A DNA stretch of 64,000 bases from Chelatococcus caeni (GTDB lineage: Bacteria > Pseudomonadota > Alphaproteobacteria > Rhizobiales > Beijerinckiaceae): the NCBI RefSeq assembly GCF_014196925.1, contig NZ_JACIEN010000002.1, forward strand, positions 620,001 through 684,000, written 5' to 3'. Each line of letters begins with the position of its first letter. Position 1 is the first letter of the stretch. The notes beneath the pieces are model-generated. The model was not told the DNA's origin and did no database searches. It was given only the letters and a program-made list of their open reading frames with translations. Shown here one piece after another: positions 8,730 through 17,464 of this stretch. The translations under genes and the position numbers were made by a program.

Positions 8730-10702
8730 GGCCTCACCTCCGGCACCGGCGTGTCGACGGCGAGCGCGACCTCGATCGGCTGCACCCAGATGCGATCCGC
8801 GCTCAGCATAAAGGTCTCGCCCATCTCGGCGAGCAGCAGTGTGCGGCCCATTACCTCCGCGATTGCCTGCGCGGCATCGGGCGGCACGGCATTGCCGATG
8901 TGCTCACGCCACGCGCTGTCCGACGAGCCGGCGAGGCACCAGGTGCCGACTTCCTCGGGATCGACGAGCGATTGCAGGGCGGCCAGTTCGAGTGTCGTGA
9001 AGGGCCGGTGCCACGTGCCGTCGAGGGCGCGGATGACGGCGACGAGGCGATCGTCGGGCGCCGGTAATGCGCCCGCGTCTCCCGACGCCTGCGGCTCGCG
9101 CGGATCGGCGACAGCCCAAGCGCCCCGGTCGTACTTGGCATAGGCCGGCACCGCGCCGGTCGGCTCCGTCCAGCGCCGGACACCGTAGTGCCCTTGCGTC
9201 CGGTACGTCTCCCGGTCGGCCGGCAGGCAGTCGGGACGGGGATCGGCCACCGCGAATGCGCCATCTCCGGCGTGGCTGGCGCCGATCACCGTCTTAGACG
9301 CCTCGTCCCAGCCAGAGACTTTGTACTTGATCGGCTTATAGTTTTCGCGCTGCGGAGCGCGAGGATCGGCAACCGCGAGGCCGCCTGCCGGACCGCCGGG
9401 GCCGGCAATGGCCGGCGACGTGCTGCCCCACGGCACGATGCGGAACACGTTGTTGAAGCGGGGCGGCCCGGGGATACGCGGATCCGAAACGGCGAAACCA
9501 CCTTGGCCCGGCGACTTCACATTGATGACGGCGCCGGCCGTCTCCTCCCACCGCCGGACGCCGTACTGGCCGTATTCCGAGGAGCCTTGCGGCATGCGCG
9601 GATCGGCCACAGACAGTGCCCCGGAGGCGACGTGCTGCGCGCCGGTGACGCAGAACGAGGAGCCGTTCCAGTCCGTGACGCGGAGCTTCGCGCTGGAGGC
9701 GCCATCGTGCCAGTTGCCATAGCGCGGGTCGGCGACACTGTACGAGCCGTTCGTCGGGCTCGACCGCCCGGCGACCGTGCCGCTCGGCTCCTCCCATTTC
9801 CGCACGCCGAGGACGCTCGCCTGCCAGTCGCCTTCGGGCGCGATCCCGTAGTCTGCGAGCGCGCCGTCCTCGACGCGAAGCCGATTGAGCGACCGCCAGT
9901 CGGAACCGGCCTCGACGAACGCGAGCCGCACCCATGTCTTCCACTGCAGGCTCGGCATGCGATGCATCGGGCCGGCGGCGGGATCGCCCGGCAGCGGCAG
10001 CTTCTCGAGCACCTCGCCGACGCCGCGGAGCCGGCGCTTGGGCGGTTCATAGAGGAACGGCGGCACCTTCTCGCGGTGCCGGGCCACCATCAGGAAGCGC
10101 TTGCGTGATTGCCCGAGGCCGCCGAGCTCGCCGCAGTCGTGCGTCGTCTCGGCCCATGCGTAGCCATAGGCGTCGTAGATCGCCTGGATCTGGTCGAGCA
10201 GCCATCGGCCCCGCGTCGCGATGCGCGGGACGTTCTCGAAGAGAAGGAATTCCGGCGGATCGTCCTTGTAGGCTTCGAGCAGGAGCCACACGCCGCGCAG
10301 CGTGAGGCCGTTGAGCGCCTGGTATTTCGGACTGAGGGAAACCTTCTCGGCGAGTAGGCCGGAGAAGCCCTTGCAGGGCATCGACATGAATACTATGTGC
10401 GGCCGCTCGTAGCCGAAGGCGCGGTGGATGTCCGCCGGCGTCGCCTCGCGCCAGCCCGGCGGCGGCTCCTTGCCGTGGAACGCGCGGTACTGGTCGAGCG
10501 AGAACAGGTCGAGCAGCGTGCCCTTGCAGCCGGCCATGTGCTCGAAATCGGCGAGTGCCGACGGCACGACGTCGATGCCGCCGATGTTGCGGAACTTCGC
10601 CCGCATGCTGCCGACGCGGGCACTGCCCTTGCGGAATCCCTTGGCGCCGCCGCCGATGCTGCAGCACATATGGGCGACGCGATATTCGCGCTCGATGTCC
10701 AT
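8726..10702 (-). CDS. C5-cytosine DNA methyltransferase with six-repeat recognition region
   Basis: This 658-residue Dcm-type enzyme methylates cytosine at C5, probably to protect phage DNA from restriction. Visible motifs are I-like (CCSIGGGAKGF), IV with the catalytic Cys110 (SMPCKGFSG), VI (ENV, 156-158), VIII-like (LGQSRKRFLMVA), IX-like (TTLELAALQS) and X (HIGNAVPPDAA). Between VIII and IX, where the target-recognition domain sits, are six repeats of about 40 residues. Each ends VADPR or VSDPR, at residues 323, 365, 405, 444, 485 and 531. The ATG at 10702 has a GGAGG site; it overlaps the upstream stop. The target sequence cannot be read from the protein. Confidence 0.92.
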   Translation of the reverse strand: MDIEREYRVAHMCCSIGGGAKGFRKGSARVGSMRAKFRNIGGIDVVPSALADFEHMAGCKGTLLDLFSLDQYRAFHGKEPPPGWREATPADIHRAFGYERPHIVFMSMPCKGFSGLLAEKVSLSPKYQALNGLTLRGVWLLLEAYKDDPPEFLLFENVPRIATRGRWLLDQIQAIYDAYGYAWAETTHDCGELGGLGQSRKRFLMVARHREKVPPFLYEPPKRRLRGVGEVLEKLPLPGDPAAGPMHRMPSLQWKTWVRLAFVEAGSDWRSLNRLRVEDGALADYGIAPEGDWQASVLGVRKWEEPSGTVAGRSSPTNGSYSVADPRYGNWHDGASSAKLRVTDWNGSSFCVTGAQHVASGALSVADPRMPQGSSEYGQYGVRRWEETAGAVINVKSPGQGGFAVSDPRIPGPPRFNNVFRIVPWGSTSPAIAGPGGPAGGLAVADPRAPQRENYKPIKYKVSGWDEASKTVIGASHAGDGAFAVADPRPDCLPADRETYRTQGHYGVRRWTEPTGAVPAYAKYDRGAWAVADPREPQASGDAGALPAPDDRLVAVIRALDGTWHRPFTTLELAALQSLVDPEEVGTWCLAGSSDSAWREHIGNAVPPDAAQAIAEVMGRTLLLAEMGETFMLSADRIWVQPIEVALAVDTPVPEVRP

Positions 10703-10902
10703 CAAAGTCCTCCGAGGAGACGGGTGAGCGCGGCGAGCGCGAAGGCGAGCAAGAAGGAGATGACGGCCGCGATTGCGAACCGCTCCTCCTGGTAGCTGTC
10801 GGCCGATGCGGCGGCGAACTTCCGCATGGACACGATGAAGGCGAACATGAAGAAGAGCGCTCCGCCGTAGCCGAGGAGCGAGATGAGGATGGTGCCGATC
10901 AT
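10702..10902 (-). CDS. Small two-helix membrane protein
   Basis: The 66 residues contain two hydrophobic helices, about 4-24 and 46-64, with a short charged loop between. That is a simple helical hairpin in the inner membrane. Function is unknown. It overlaps both neighbours by a few bases in the leftward operon. Confidence 0.7.
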   Translation of the reverse strand: MIGTILISLLGYGGALFFMFAFIVSMRKFAAASADSYQEERFAIAAVISFLLAFALAALTRLLGGL

Positions 10903-11465
10903 GTCCGCTCCTTCAGCGCAGCATCGCGCGCGGCATTGATCTCGGCGGCAGCCGCTTCCGAGCCGCCGCTGTCCGGGTGGTGCTGGCGGATGAGGAGACG
11001 ATGGGCGGCCTCGATCTCGTCCCTGCCGGCCGTGCGCGAGACGCCGAGCACCTCGGACCAGTGGCGGCCGGCCGGAGCGGGGAGGGCGGCGAACCCCTTC
11101 ATCGACGCCATGACGAGGGCGAGGGTGCCGTGCCGGAGTTCGACGCGGCGCGCCTCGAGCACGTGGTGGATCGCCTGCAGATTCGCGGCAGGCGTCGCGT
11201 AGCGATCGACCGGGATGCAGACCTGCATGCCCTGCCAGCGGAACCAGACCGCGACACCCGGATCGGCCGGCTTCTCGCACCCGAGCGAGACGTTCGACGA
11301 CAGCACGACGTCGGTGACAGGCTTGCCGCTGTCGCGCCCGAAGAGGTTGAGGCTCGTGCGCACGTTGTTCAGCGCGCCTGCCAGCGACGTCCGGAACTGG
11401 CCCGTCTCGCGGCTCTTCGACCGCGGAAAGCCATCCGGCCAGGAGAGCGGGAAGGCCGTCGTCAT
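10899..11465 (-). CDS. J-domain (DnaJ-like) phage protein
   Basis: The C-terminal 60 residues of this 188-residue protein form a J domain: HWSEVLGVSRTAGRDEI, helix II, and the HPD signature in RQHHPDSGG, then a final helix. J domains stimulate the ATPase of host DnaK. The N-terminal part (1-125) is a conserved prophage domain with a WFRWQGMQ segment. Phages use host chaperones to remodel replication complexes, as lambda P does, so a role in starting replication is possible but inferred. It overlaps its neighbours by 4 bases. Confidence 0.88.
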   Translation of the reverse strand: MTTAFPLSWPDGFPRSKSRETGQFRTSLAGALNNVRTSLNLFGRDSGKPVTDVVLSSNVSLGCEKPADPGVAVWFRWQGMQVCIPVDRYATPAANLQAIHHVLEARRVELRHGTLALVMASMKGFAALPAPAGRHWSEVLGVSRTAGRDEIEAAHRLLIRQHHPDSGGSEAAAAEINAARDAALKERT

Positions 11466-11689
11466 TGCGAGGCCTCTTCCTGCAGGACCTGGCGAACGTC
11501 GTTCGCGAGGCCTTCCAGCGTGTCGGCGATGCTGCGCTTTACTGCCGCCTCGGCCGTGGCGATCGCAACGTCGTCCCCGGTCTTGGTCGGGACGGTCGTG
11601 GACATTCTCTCAGCGCCGGCCCGGTGAGCCTGGGCTGCCGCGTCGAGCCGATCGGCGACGATGTTCCAGATGGCGATGTCGGTTTTCAT
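11462..11689 (-). CDS. Small helical protein, unknown
   Basis: A 75-residue, almost entirely helical, acidic protein. I do not recognise it. It may be a coiled-coil dimer. It overlaps the J-domain gene start by 4 bases, so it belongs to the leftward operon. Confidence 0.65.
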   Translation of the reverse strand: MKTDIAIWNIVADRLDAAAQAHRAGAERMSTTVPTKTGDDVAIATAEAAVKRSIADTLEGLANDVRQVLQEEASQ

Positions 11690-11696
11690 GACACCC

Positions 11697-11963
11697 TCAG
11701 AACGGGATGGAATACCAGTCGGTATCGGCCTCGACGGGCCGTGCCGGCGGCCCGGCATGGCGTCGGACGCGCTGCCCGGCGGCCGGCACGATCCAGATGC
11801 CGGGTTGGAGCCGGCGGCGGGTGACGTCGTCACCGGTGCGGCTGGCGGCGTAGCGCTCGCTCGTGATGAGCCCGCGCAACTCGCCCTCGGCTATGACCTC
11901 GGCGAGAGGTCCCGTCGCGACGACGTTGCTCCCGCTCATGAGGTGCCAGCCGCCCGGGATCAT
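11697..11963 (-). CDS. Hypothetical protein, 88 residues
   Basis: I do not recognise this small, mixed alpha/beta protein with an Arg- and Pro-rich middle. Its ATG overlaps the stop of the exonuclease gene (TGATG-type junction), which supports this start and co-translation. Confidence 0.6.
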   Translation of the reverse strand: MIPGGWHLMSGSNVVATGPLAEVIAEGELRGLITSERYAASRTGDDVTRRRLQPGIWIVPAAGQRVRRHAGPPARPVEADTDWYSIPF

Positions 11964-12715
11964 CACGCGACTTCCCCGGCCGCAGCCTCGGCGCGCCGCT
12001 GGTCGAGCCAGTAGCGGCACGTGTGATGCACGTCCTCGTCGAAGTCGCGCTCGAGCACCCACCAGAGGAAGCCGCTGTCGATGTCGCGCCACGGCGTGCC
12101 GCGATACCGGCCGATGTGGCACGTCACCAGAAGCGCGGGCTCGCTCGACCACTGCACGAGCTCGTCGATCGTGGCGATCTGCAGCATGTCGCGCAGCAGG
12201 TGCGCCGTGACATAGGCGTCAGGGCCGGCGCGGTGCGCGAAGTCGGCGACATGCCGGTCGAGCCCCTCCGGATTGCGCCAGTAGCGCAGCGCCTGGTTGC
12301 TGTGCCCCGGCGCGTCGGGCCAGAGCCTCAACGCGCACTTGTAGGTGCAGATGATCGGCCGGCCGGCGAGCACCTCGTCCGTGAACCACTGGCGCTCGAA
12401 TTTCGCGTTGTGCGCCGCGAACATGGTCGCGTCGGCAGGAGCGGCGACCATCTCAAGGGCCTCGGGCCAAGAGGGGGCGCAGGCGACGTCCTCGTCGACG
12501 ATGTGATGGATGGCCGAGGCCTTCGCCGGGATCGCATGCCCGGGATGCACATACATCTGCACCATCGGGCAGATCGTCCATTCCCGCGGCCATCCGAGGA
12601 ATTCGGCAGAGGTCGGCACGAGGTCGACCCAGCCGAGATCGCAGACGCCGGTGCCGACGCCATCTTCAGGGGGCGCGAAGCCCGTCGTTTCGAGGTCGAC
12701 GACGCGAATGCGCAT
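11963..12715 (-). CDS. DnaQ-like 3'-5' exonuclease (DEDDh)
   Basis: This 250-residue exonuclease belongs to the RNase T/DnaQ superfamily. Exo I is VDLETTG (Asp and Glu bind metal), exo II is FAAHNAKFERQW and exo III is AHRAGPDAYVTAHLL with the catalytic His and Asp. It degrades single strands or trims ends with two metal ions. It sits with a probable annealing protein and a YqaJ exonuclease, so it is likely part of the phage recombination/replication set. The C-terminal 60 residues carry a conserved GRYRGTPWRDIDSGFLWW block found in phage versions. Confidence 0.9.
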   Translation of the reverse strand: MRIRVVDLETTGFAPPEDGVGTGVCDLGWVDLVPTSAEFLGWPREWTICPMVQMYVHPGHAIPAKASAIHHIVDEDVACAPSWPEALEMVAAPADATMFAAHNAKFERQWFTDEVLAGRPIICTYKCALRLWPDAPGHSNQALRYWRNPEGLDRHVADFAHRAGPDAYVTAHLLRDMLQIATIDELVQWSSEPALLVTCHIGRYRGTPWRDIDSGFLWWVLERDFDEDVHHTCRYWLDQRRAEAAAGEVA

Positions 12716-12718
12716 GGC

Positions 12719-14212
12719 TCACTCGCCTCCCTTGCTGTCGGCGTAGGCCGCTAGCTCGTTCAACTCGTCGGCGATGGGCGCGAGGAGCTTCTCGTGCTCG
12801 GCCGAGAGGGCGCCGCGCCACAGCTTGAGGCGCTTGCTGCCCAGCTTCGCCTTGGCCCGGGCCGTCTCCCGGAGCTGGCGAACCTCTTCCGTCTCCTCCT
12901 CGGCCGGCGCGGCGGCAGACTTGATGCGCGCCTCGTGCGCCTCGAAGGCGTTCTGCACGCGGGTGCGCTCGTCGAGGCTCATCTCGTCGAGGGCGTCGGT
13001 GACGATGTCGGTGGCCTTGTCGAGGTCCTCGATCGTCGCCGCTGCGGAGCAGGCCGCTTCATACTTCTCGATAAGCTCGTCGTAGGAGGTGGACGCCGAG
13101 CCGGCCGATGGCTCCGGCCCGGCGTCCTGCTGCTGTTCGACAGGCGCAGCGTCCTTGGGCTCTTTCGAGCCCGCCTTCGGCCCAGTGGCCGAGGCCTCTG
13201 CAGGCGCGGTCTGCGCCTGGCTGTTCCGGGACTTCTTCGCGGTCGACGCCGGGGCGCCCTCCTGGGGCTGGGGGGCTGATTTGGCAGGCGCCCCGGCGTC
13301 CTTCCGGGCCGCTTCGGTCGGCCCGGGTTCCTCGGCCTCGTCGGCCTTGTTCTGCTGCGTGTCGCCCTCCGCGACCTGGTCGAGCTTGCTCTTGAGGTCC
13401 TTGGGGCGATCGGTCGCCGCTCCGGCGGGAGCAATGCGCGGGAACATCTCCTCGACGGTGGCCTCGCCGGTTTTCAGTGACGAGTGCATGCCCGTAAGCG
13501 TCGCCATGTGGTCGAGCGTGATGTCGTCGACGCCTTGGACGTCGAGGGCGGTGAAGATCTGCTCCGGCGTCACGCCGAATGCGGCGAAGGCCTTCATCGC
13601 GCGGTCGCGGCGCTCGACGAGCGTCTTCACGTCGCCGGCGAGCACGCTCTCGACGGCGGTATAAGCCTTGCGCCACACGGCTTTCGGAACGGCGCCGAGG
13701 ATCGCATTGCGTTTGGCGATGGCGCAGGCGGCATTGCCGGTGACGACGATCATGTCGTCGTTGAACACGCGCCCGCTCTTGTCGCTGATGCGGCGCCGGA
13801 CGCGGGCCGTTGTCGCGGTGTTCGTCTCCAGGTCGTGGAATACGCCTTCGGCCTCGATGTATTTCTCGAAGCGATCGACATGCACGACGCGGGCGCCGAC
13901 GCGGCAGTTGCCCCACTGGCCGGCGATGATCTCGGCGAGGCGCACGGACGGCCCCTTGATCGGCTTGCCGCCGCGCGGGAGCGCGTAGACGCATTCCTCC
14001 GCCGTCTCCTCGTCGAGCGTCGCGAGGGTGAGGATGTTCTGCACGGCGCGCTGGATGCTGCGGGGCATCGCCCGCGCGGTCGCGATCTGCGTGTCGACCT
14101 CGGCACGGGAGAGGGCAACGGCGAGGCTCTGCATGCCGCCGCCCTCATAGCCGACGGGCAACTGGTGGCTGATCTCTTCGTCCTGCACGACGGCGGGAGC
14201 ATTCGCGTTCAT
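12719..14212 (-). CDS. Probable single-strand annealing recombination protein
   Basis: This is a 497-residue protein of a family common in rhizobial prophages. The first 230 residues are conserved-looking (PRGGKPIKGPSVRLAEII, GNAACAIAKRNAILGAVPK). The middle (about 255-370) is a low-complexity linker rich in Ala, Pro, Glu and Gln, and the end is helical. It lies beside a YqaJ exonuclease, the usual pairing with RecT, Erf or Rad52-type annealing proteins, so I infer that role. The KRNA segment resembles RecT-like proteins only loosely. The ATG at 14212 is chosen because AGGAGA stands ten bases upstream. Confidence 0.65.
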   Translation of the reverse strand: MNANAPAVVQDEEISHQLPVGYEGGGMQSLAVALSRAEVDTQIATARAMPRSIQRAVQNILTLATLDEETAEECVYALPRGGKPIKGPSVRLAEIIAGQWGNCRVGARVVHVDRFEKYIEAEGVFHDLETNTATTARVRRRISDKSGRVFNDDMIVVTGNAACAIAKRNAILGAVPKAVWRKAYTAVESVLAGDVKTLVERRDRAMKAFAAFGVTPEQIFTALDVQGVDDITLDHMATLTGMHSSLKTGEATVEEMFPRIAPAGAATDRPKDLKSKLDQVAEGDTQQNKADEAEEPGPTEAARKDAGAPAKSAPQPQEGAPASTAKKSRNSQAQTAPAEASATGPKAGSKEPKDAAPVEQQQDAGPEPSAGSASTSYDELIEKYEAACSAAATIEDLDKATDIVTDALDEMSLDERTRVQNAFEAHEARIKSAAAPAEEETEEVRQLRETARAKAKLGSKRLKLWRGALSAEHEKLLAPIADELNELAAYADSKGGE

Positions 14213-14253
14213 GGATAGTGGTCTCCTGTCGGGATTGCGGGGGCGAGGAGGGA

Positions 14254-15024
14254 TCAGCGGAACGAGGCCTTCACGTCCTCGAAGATCTTCGCGCCGGCCA
14301 GCTTGCGGCCGCCCATGCGCACGAAGGTGTTGAGCGCCATCTGCACGTGGTCGCGCTTGAGGTACGGGCGGAGCGCGTTGAGATCGATCGCGTCCATGGA
14401 GACGATCTCTCCCTTCCACTCGGCGCGGGCGCTGGCGACGGTCCCGGTATCGCTGCGCACCCGCGTCAGGTCCGCCGCCTTCGCGGCCGCGGCGGCTTCA
14501 GCCTGGGCCGCGCGTTCGGCGAGATCCTCGGCCTTGTCCTCGTGCTTGGCGGATGCCGTCGGCCGGTTCCGCTCGGCCTCGCGCTCCGCGATCTGGCGCT
14601 GGCGCTCGGCCTCCTCCGCCAGCTTGCGCGCCTCTTCCTCGGCCTTGCGGCGAGCCTCGGCGGCCTTCTCGCGCTGGTAGACCGTGGCCCGGTCGCCGAG
14701 CTTCTTGGCGATGTTGTCGAGACGTTCGATGAACACCTTGAAGAAGGCATCGACGTCCCGACCGCCCTGGAGGAACGGTTCCTTTTCCGCAACGCGCGCC
14801 CGGTCGACGCGCTTCGTCAGTTCCCGCGCGTCCTTGATGATCTCGCCTACGGCGACGAGGTCATCGTCCGACTTGACCTCCTTGGGCGCGCCGTTCGCGC
14901 GACTGGCGATCTTCTCGATTTCATGCCGCAACTGGGCATGGTCCTCGGCCAGTCGCTCACGCAGGTCGGGCGGGTTGTTGCCTCCGATGCCGAGGCGGGG
15001 ATCGATGGCTTCTGCAACGGTCAT
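14254..15024 (-). CDS. Long coiled-coil phage protein
   Basis: The 256-residue protein starts GIGGNNPPDL, a motif often seen in rhizobial prophage proteins. It has a helical block to about 110, then a very charged coiled coil (about 115-190, rich in Glu, Arg, Ala) and a C-terminal globular part ending near FVRMGGRKLAG. It lies between the YqaJ exonuclease and the annealing protein, so it probably joins the same recombination machine. The exact role is unknown. Confidence 0.75.
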   Translation of the reverse strand: MTVAEAIDPRLGIGGNNPPDLRERLAEDHAQLRHEIEKIASRANGAPKEVKSDDDLVAVGEIIKDARELTKRVDRARVAEKEPFLQGGRDVDAFFKVFIERLDNIAKKLGDRATVYQREKAAEARRKAEEEARKLAEEAERQRQIAEREAERNRPTASAKHEDKAEDLAERAAQAEAAAAAKAADLTRVRSDTGTVASARAEWKGEIVSMDAIDLNALRPYLKRDHVQMALNTFVRMGGRKLAGAKIFEDVKASFR

Positions 15025-15038
15025 TTCGGCGGCTCCTT

Positions 15039-16028
15039 TCAGGCGATGGCCTTGAGGTTGAGCCGGCGATAGGTCGTCGGCTTCACGGCGTATCCGGCGC
15101 GGTTGATGGTCGACCATTCGACCTTCCAGCCGGGCACGTAGGCGCGCTCGTACTCGCCGAGCTTCGCCTTGATCTCGTTCTCGATTTCGCCGATGCGGCT
15201 CTCGCGCTGCTTGATCTCGGCCTTGAGCTGCGAGCGCTCCTGCAGGATGACCGGCATCATGTTGTCGCGGGACAGGTCCTTCTCGAGGCCGTTGTCCTCA
15301 CGGTAGAGCGAGGCGATCAGTTCGCCGTCACGGCCGTAGTCGGGATCGGGCGCGTCCCGCTCCGCGACGCGGCGCCAGAAGTCGGCCACCACGTCGCCGA
15401 CACGCTTGACGATGCCGGCGTGCAGCGGCACCTCGACGGGGTAGATGTCGATGCCGTAGCTGACGACGAGCGGCGCGACGCATGCCCAGCTCGCGCCGGC
15501 AAGTTCGGCTTCGACAATGGCCTGCACCGCGATCCAGAGCGGCGGCTCGATCTCATCGGTATCGGGTTCGCGCCATTTCTGGCGGAAGATGCCCGGCTCG
15601 ACGGACTTGAATTGCACGATGCCGAAGCCCGGCCGCTCCGGATCGACGGCGAAGGCATCCGGTGTCGCACCAATCCGGCGCGCCGGGTCCCGCAGGTAGA
15701 CGCCTCCCGGGACCGGGTTCGCCATGATCTGCCAGGTCGGGCGCTCCTCGCCGAGCAGCTTGATGCCGACCGGCTCAAGAAGACGGCCGCGGCGCATGGC
15801 CGGCGTCTCTTCCGGATCGGCCTGCACCAGGCCGGCCTTGAGCGCCCACAGGCCATAGGCCGTCTGATATTCGTGAACCCCGAGCAGGGCGCCGATCGTC
15901 GAGGCGGTCACGTCCTGGCGACGATTGCCGAGCCAGCTGTCGTGCGACGCGATCTTGAGCACTTCGGTGCCCCGCTTCTTCGCCGCGAGGTTGAGCAGAG
16001 CGGCGGCCGAAAGGCGTTCGGGTTTCAT
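15039..16028 (-). CDS. YqaJ-family recombination exonuclease
   Basis: This 329-residue PD-(D/E)XK nuclease of the YqaJ/lambda-Exo type chews double-strand ends to leave 3' tails for annealing. The evidence is DVTASTIGALLGVHEYQT, the RRGRLLEPVG helix, then GATPDAF (catalytic Asp), IVQFKSV (Gln/Lys of the PD-xK site) and WIAVQAIVEAEL. The C-terminal 70 residues are a coiled coil. It overlaps the next gene by 4 bases. With the annealing protein it forms a Red-like pair, which would serve genome concatemer formation or repair. Confidence 0.9.
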   Translation of the reverse strand: MKPERLSAAALLNLAAKKRGTEVLKIASHDSWLGNRRQDVTASTIGALLGVHEYQTAYGLWALKAGLVQADPEETPAMRRGRLLEPVGIKLLGEERPTWQIMANPVPGGVYLRDPARRIGATPDAFAVDPERPGFGIVQFKSVEPGIFRQKWREPDTDEIEPPLWIAVQAIVEAELAGASWACVAPLVVSYGIDIYPVEVPLHAGIVKRVGDVVADFWRRVAERDAPDPDYGRDGELIASLYREDNGLEKDLSRDNMMPVILQERSQLKAEIKQRESRIGEIENEIKAKLGEYERAYVPGWKVEWSTINRAGYAVKPTTYRRLNLKAIA

Positions 16029-16267
16029 GCGGAAATCCTCTCGGCATCGACGCGCAGTCGCTGCAGCGAGCGGGCCTCGCTGATGGCTTCGTCGATGTTC
16101 TGGTCGATGAGCTCGGGCCCGTAGCCGCGGCCCATGAGGGCGCGCAGCACGTCGCCTTCGTCGTCGAGATCTGCTTCGTCGGCGATCAGGTTCGCCGCCA
16201 TCGCCGCGATGTTGAGGCGGCGGATGTCGAGCGGGCGCTCACGGCGCGGGCGATGGTGCCTCGTCAC
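16025..16267 (-). CDS. Hypothetical protein, 80 residues
   Basis: A small helical protein with an Arg/His-rich N-terminus and an acidic middle (DEADLDDEGD). I do not recognise it. It overlaps both neighbours by 4 bases. Confidence 0.65.
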   Translation of the reverse strand: MTRHHRPRRERPLDIRRLNIAAMAANLIADEADLDDEGDVLRALMGRGYGPELIDQNIDEAISEARSLQRLRVDAERISA

Positions 16268-16557
16268 GGCGTGGTCTCCTCGTCAATGGCGCGGGTATGG
16301 GGCACATCGCCGTGCGGCTCGGCGTGCGGATCTTCCAGGCCGCGGTGCATGTCGCGCAGCACGGCGCGGACGCAGAAGGCGATGAGGATGAGGGACGGCA
16401 GGATGAAGAACGTCCCGACCGCGAAGGCGGCGTAGTCGTGCCACGCCCAGCGCGGCCAAGGCTCGGCGGCATGGGCGGGCGTGACGATCCAGAAGGCGAA
16501 GAACAGGCCGAAGATCACGGCCCAGCCGGCGGCGGCTTCGATGTGGTCGCGGTTCAT
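16264..16557 (-). CDS. Two-helix membrane protein, unknown
   Basis: The 97 residues show hydrophobic helices at about 11-28 and 43-67, with a Trp-rich loop facing the periplasm and an acidic, His-rich cytoplasmic tail. The first helix could also be a cleaved signal (THE pattern TPAHAAEP). Function is unknown. It overlaps its neighbours by 4 bases in the leftward operon. Confidence 0.65.
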   Translation of the reverse strand: MNRDHIEAAAGWAVIFGLFFAFWIVTPAHAAEPWPRWAWHDYAAFAVGTFFILPSLILIAFCVRAVLRDMHRGLEDPHAEPHGDVPHTRAIDEETTP

Positions 16558-16892
16558 GACGGTTGTGCTCCATGCGAAGCGAGCGTCAGGGACAGGGACA
16601 CCGGTAGCCGGGAGCGCAGGCCGAGTTCGGCCGCTACAGCCAGAGCGTCGCGCGGGTCATCGATGTCGGTGATTGCCTCGGCCTCTCCCTCGGCGCTGCG
16701 GCCGTAGACGCAGAAGAACTCGGCGACCGCCGCGGACTGCCCTGCCGCGACCATCGTCGCCTCTGGGTCAGCGGGGATGATGAGATCGCAGCAGCCGGCG
16801 AGCTCCAGCGACGCGAAGCGCGACCAGTCCGGCTCGGCGTAGTCCGTGCAGCAGTTGAAAAGCCGGGCGTCGGCCATGGGGCAGGGGGTCAT
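16554..16892 (-). CDS. Hypothetical protein, 112 residues
   Basis: I do not recognise this protein. It has a Cys pair near the start (NCC) and another at GCCDL, with an otherwise soluble alpha/beta composition. The start could be 16892 or the Met five residues later. It overlaps both neighbours by 4 bases. Confidence 0.6.
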   Translation of the reverse strand: MTPCPMADARLFNCCTDYAEPDWSRFASLELAGCCDLIIPADPEATMVAAGQSAAVAEFFCVYGRSAEGEAEAITDIDDPRDALAVAAELGLRSRLPVSLSLTLASHGAQPS

Positions 16893-17215
16893 GACCGCTC
16901 TCCCCTTGCTAGGGCGAGGGCGGTGCGAAACTGGGTGGCTGCCCTATGGAGCCCCCGCGCCTCCTTACTGCCGGCCGCCGCAAGGGCGTTCTCGGCTGCA
17001 GCGGATACCGGGAAGCCGTATCGAGACAGAGCGTCGGACAGTTCCTCGGCCGCCTCCACCATCGCGTCGAAGGCATTGATGGCGCGGAGGGCGAACTCGG
17101 CATCGTCCTTGTCGAGGCCGTAGGATCCCTGATTGGCGAACTGGTACTGCCGGCAGGATGGGTGCCCGCAGGGGCACTTCAGCAGTTTCCACGGCCGCGC
17201 GGTGATCATGCTCAT
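16889..17215 (-). CDS. Hypothetical protein with N-terminal zinc-like motif
   Basis: The 108-residue protein starts near the stop of the upstream gene. An early LLKCPCGHPSCRQY segment could bind zinc and the rest is helical (ALRAINAFDAMVEAAEELSDAL). This pattern is common in small prophage proteins of rhizobia, but no function is known to me. Confidence 0.7.
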   Translation of the reverse strand: MSMITARPWKLLKCPCGHPSCRQYQFANQGSYGLDKDDAEFALRAINAFDAMVEAAEELSDALSRYGFPVSAAAENALAAAGSKEARGLHRAATQFRTALALARGERS

Positions 17216-17216
17216 G

Positions 17217-17459
17217 TCAGGCAACCTCCAGCGTGGCGTAGGCCTGCGTGGCCGCTGCCGTGAGGTTTCGTTCGACGAAAGCCTTGGTGGCCTCGAAGGT
17301 CGGGAATTCGCGGACGCCCAGATGGATTGGGCTGCAATCGCTCGACCACGCGTAGGACCAGCGGTCGGCATCGAGGCGCTGGATGGAGAAGCGGGTGCCG
17401 TCGACGTCGGTGGCGTGCCACAGACCCGAGACGAAGTGAGCGGTCCAATCGAGGGGCAT
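17217..17459 (-). CDS. Hypothetical protein, 80 residues
   Basis: A small protein with several Trp and an alpha/beta pattern, ending in a helix (FEATKAFVERNLTAAA). I do not recognise it. It is the second gene of the leftward operon, six bases after the first. Confidence 0.65.
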   Translation of the reverse strand: MPLDWTAHFVSGLWHATDVDGTRFSIQRLDADRWSYAWSSDCSPIHLGVREFPTFEATKAFVERNLTAAATQAYATLEVA

Positions 17460-17464
17460 GGCGG

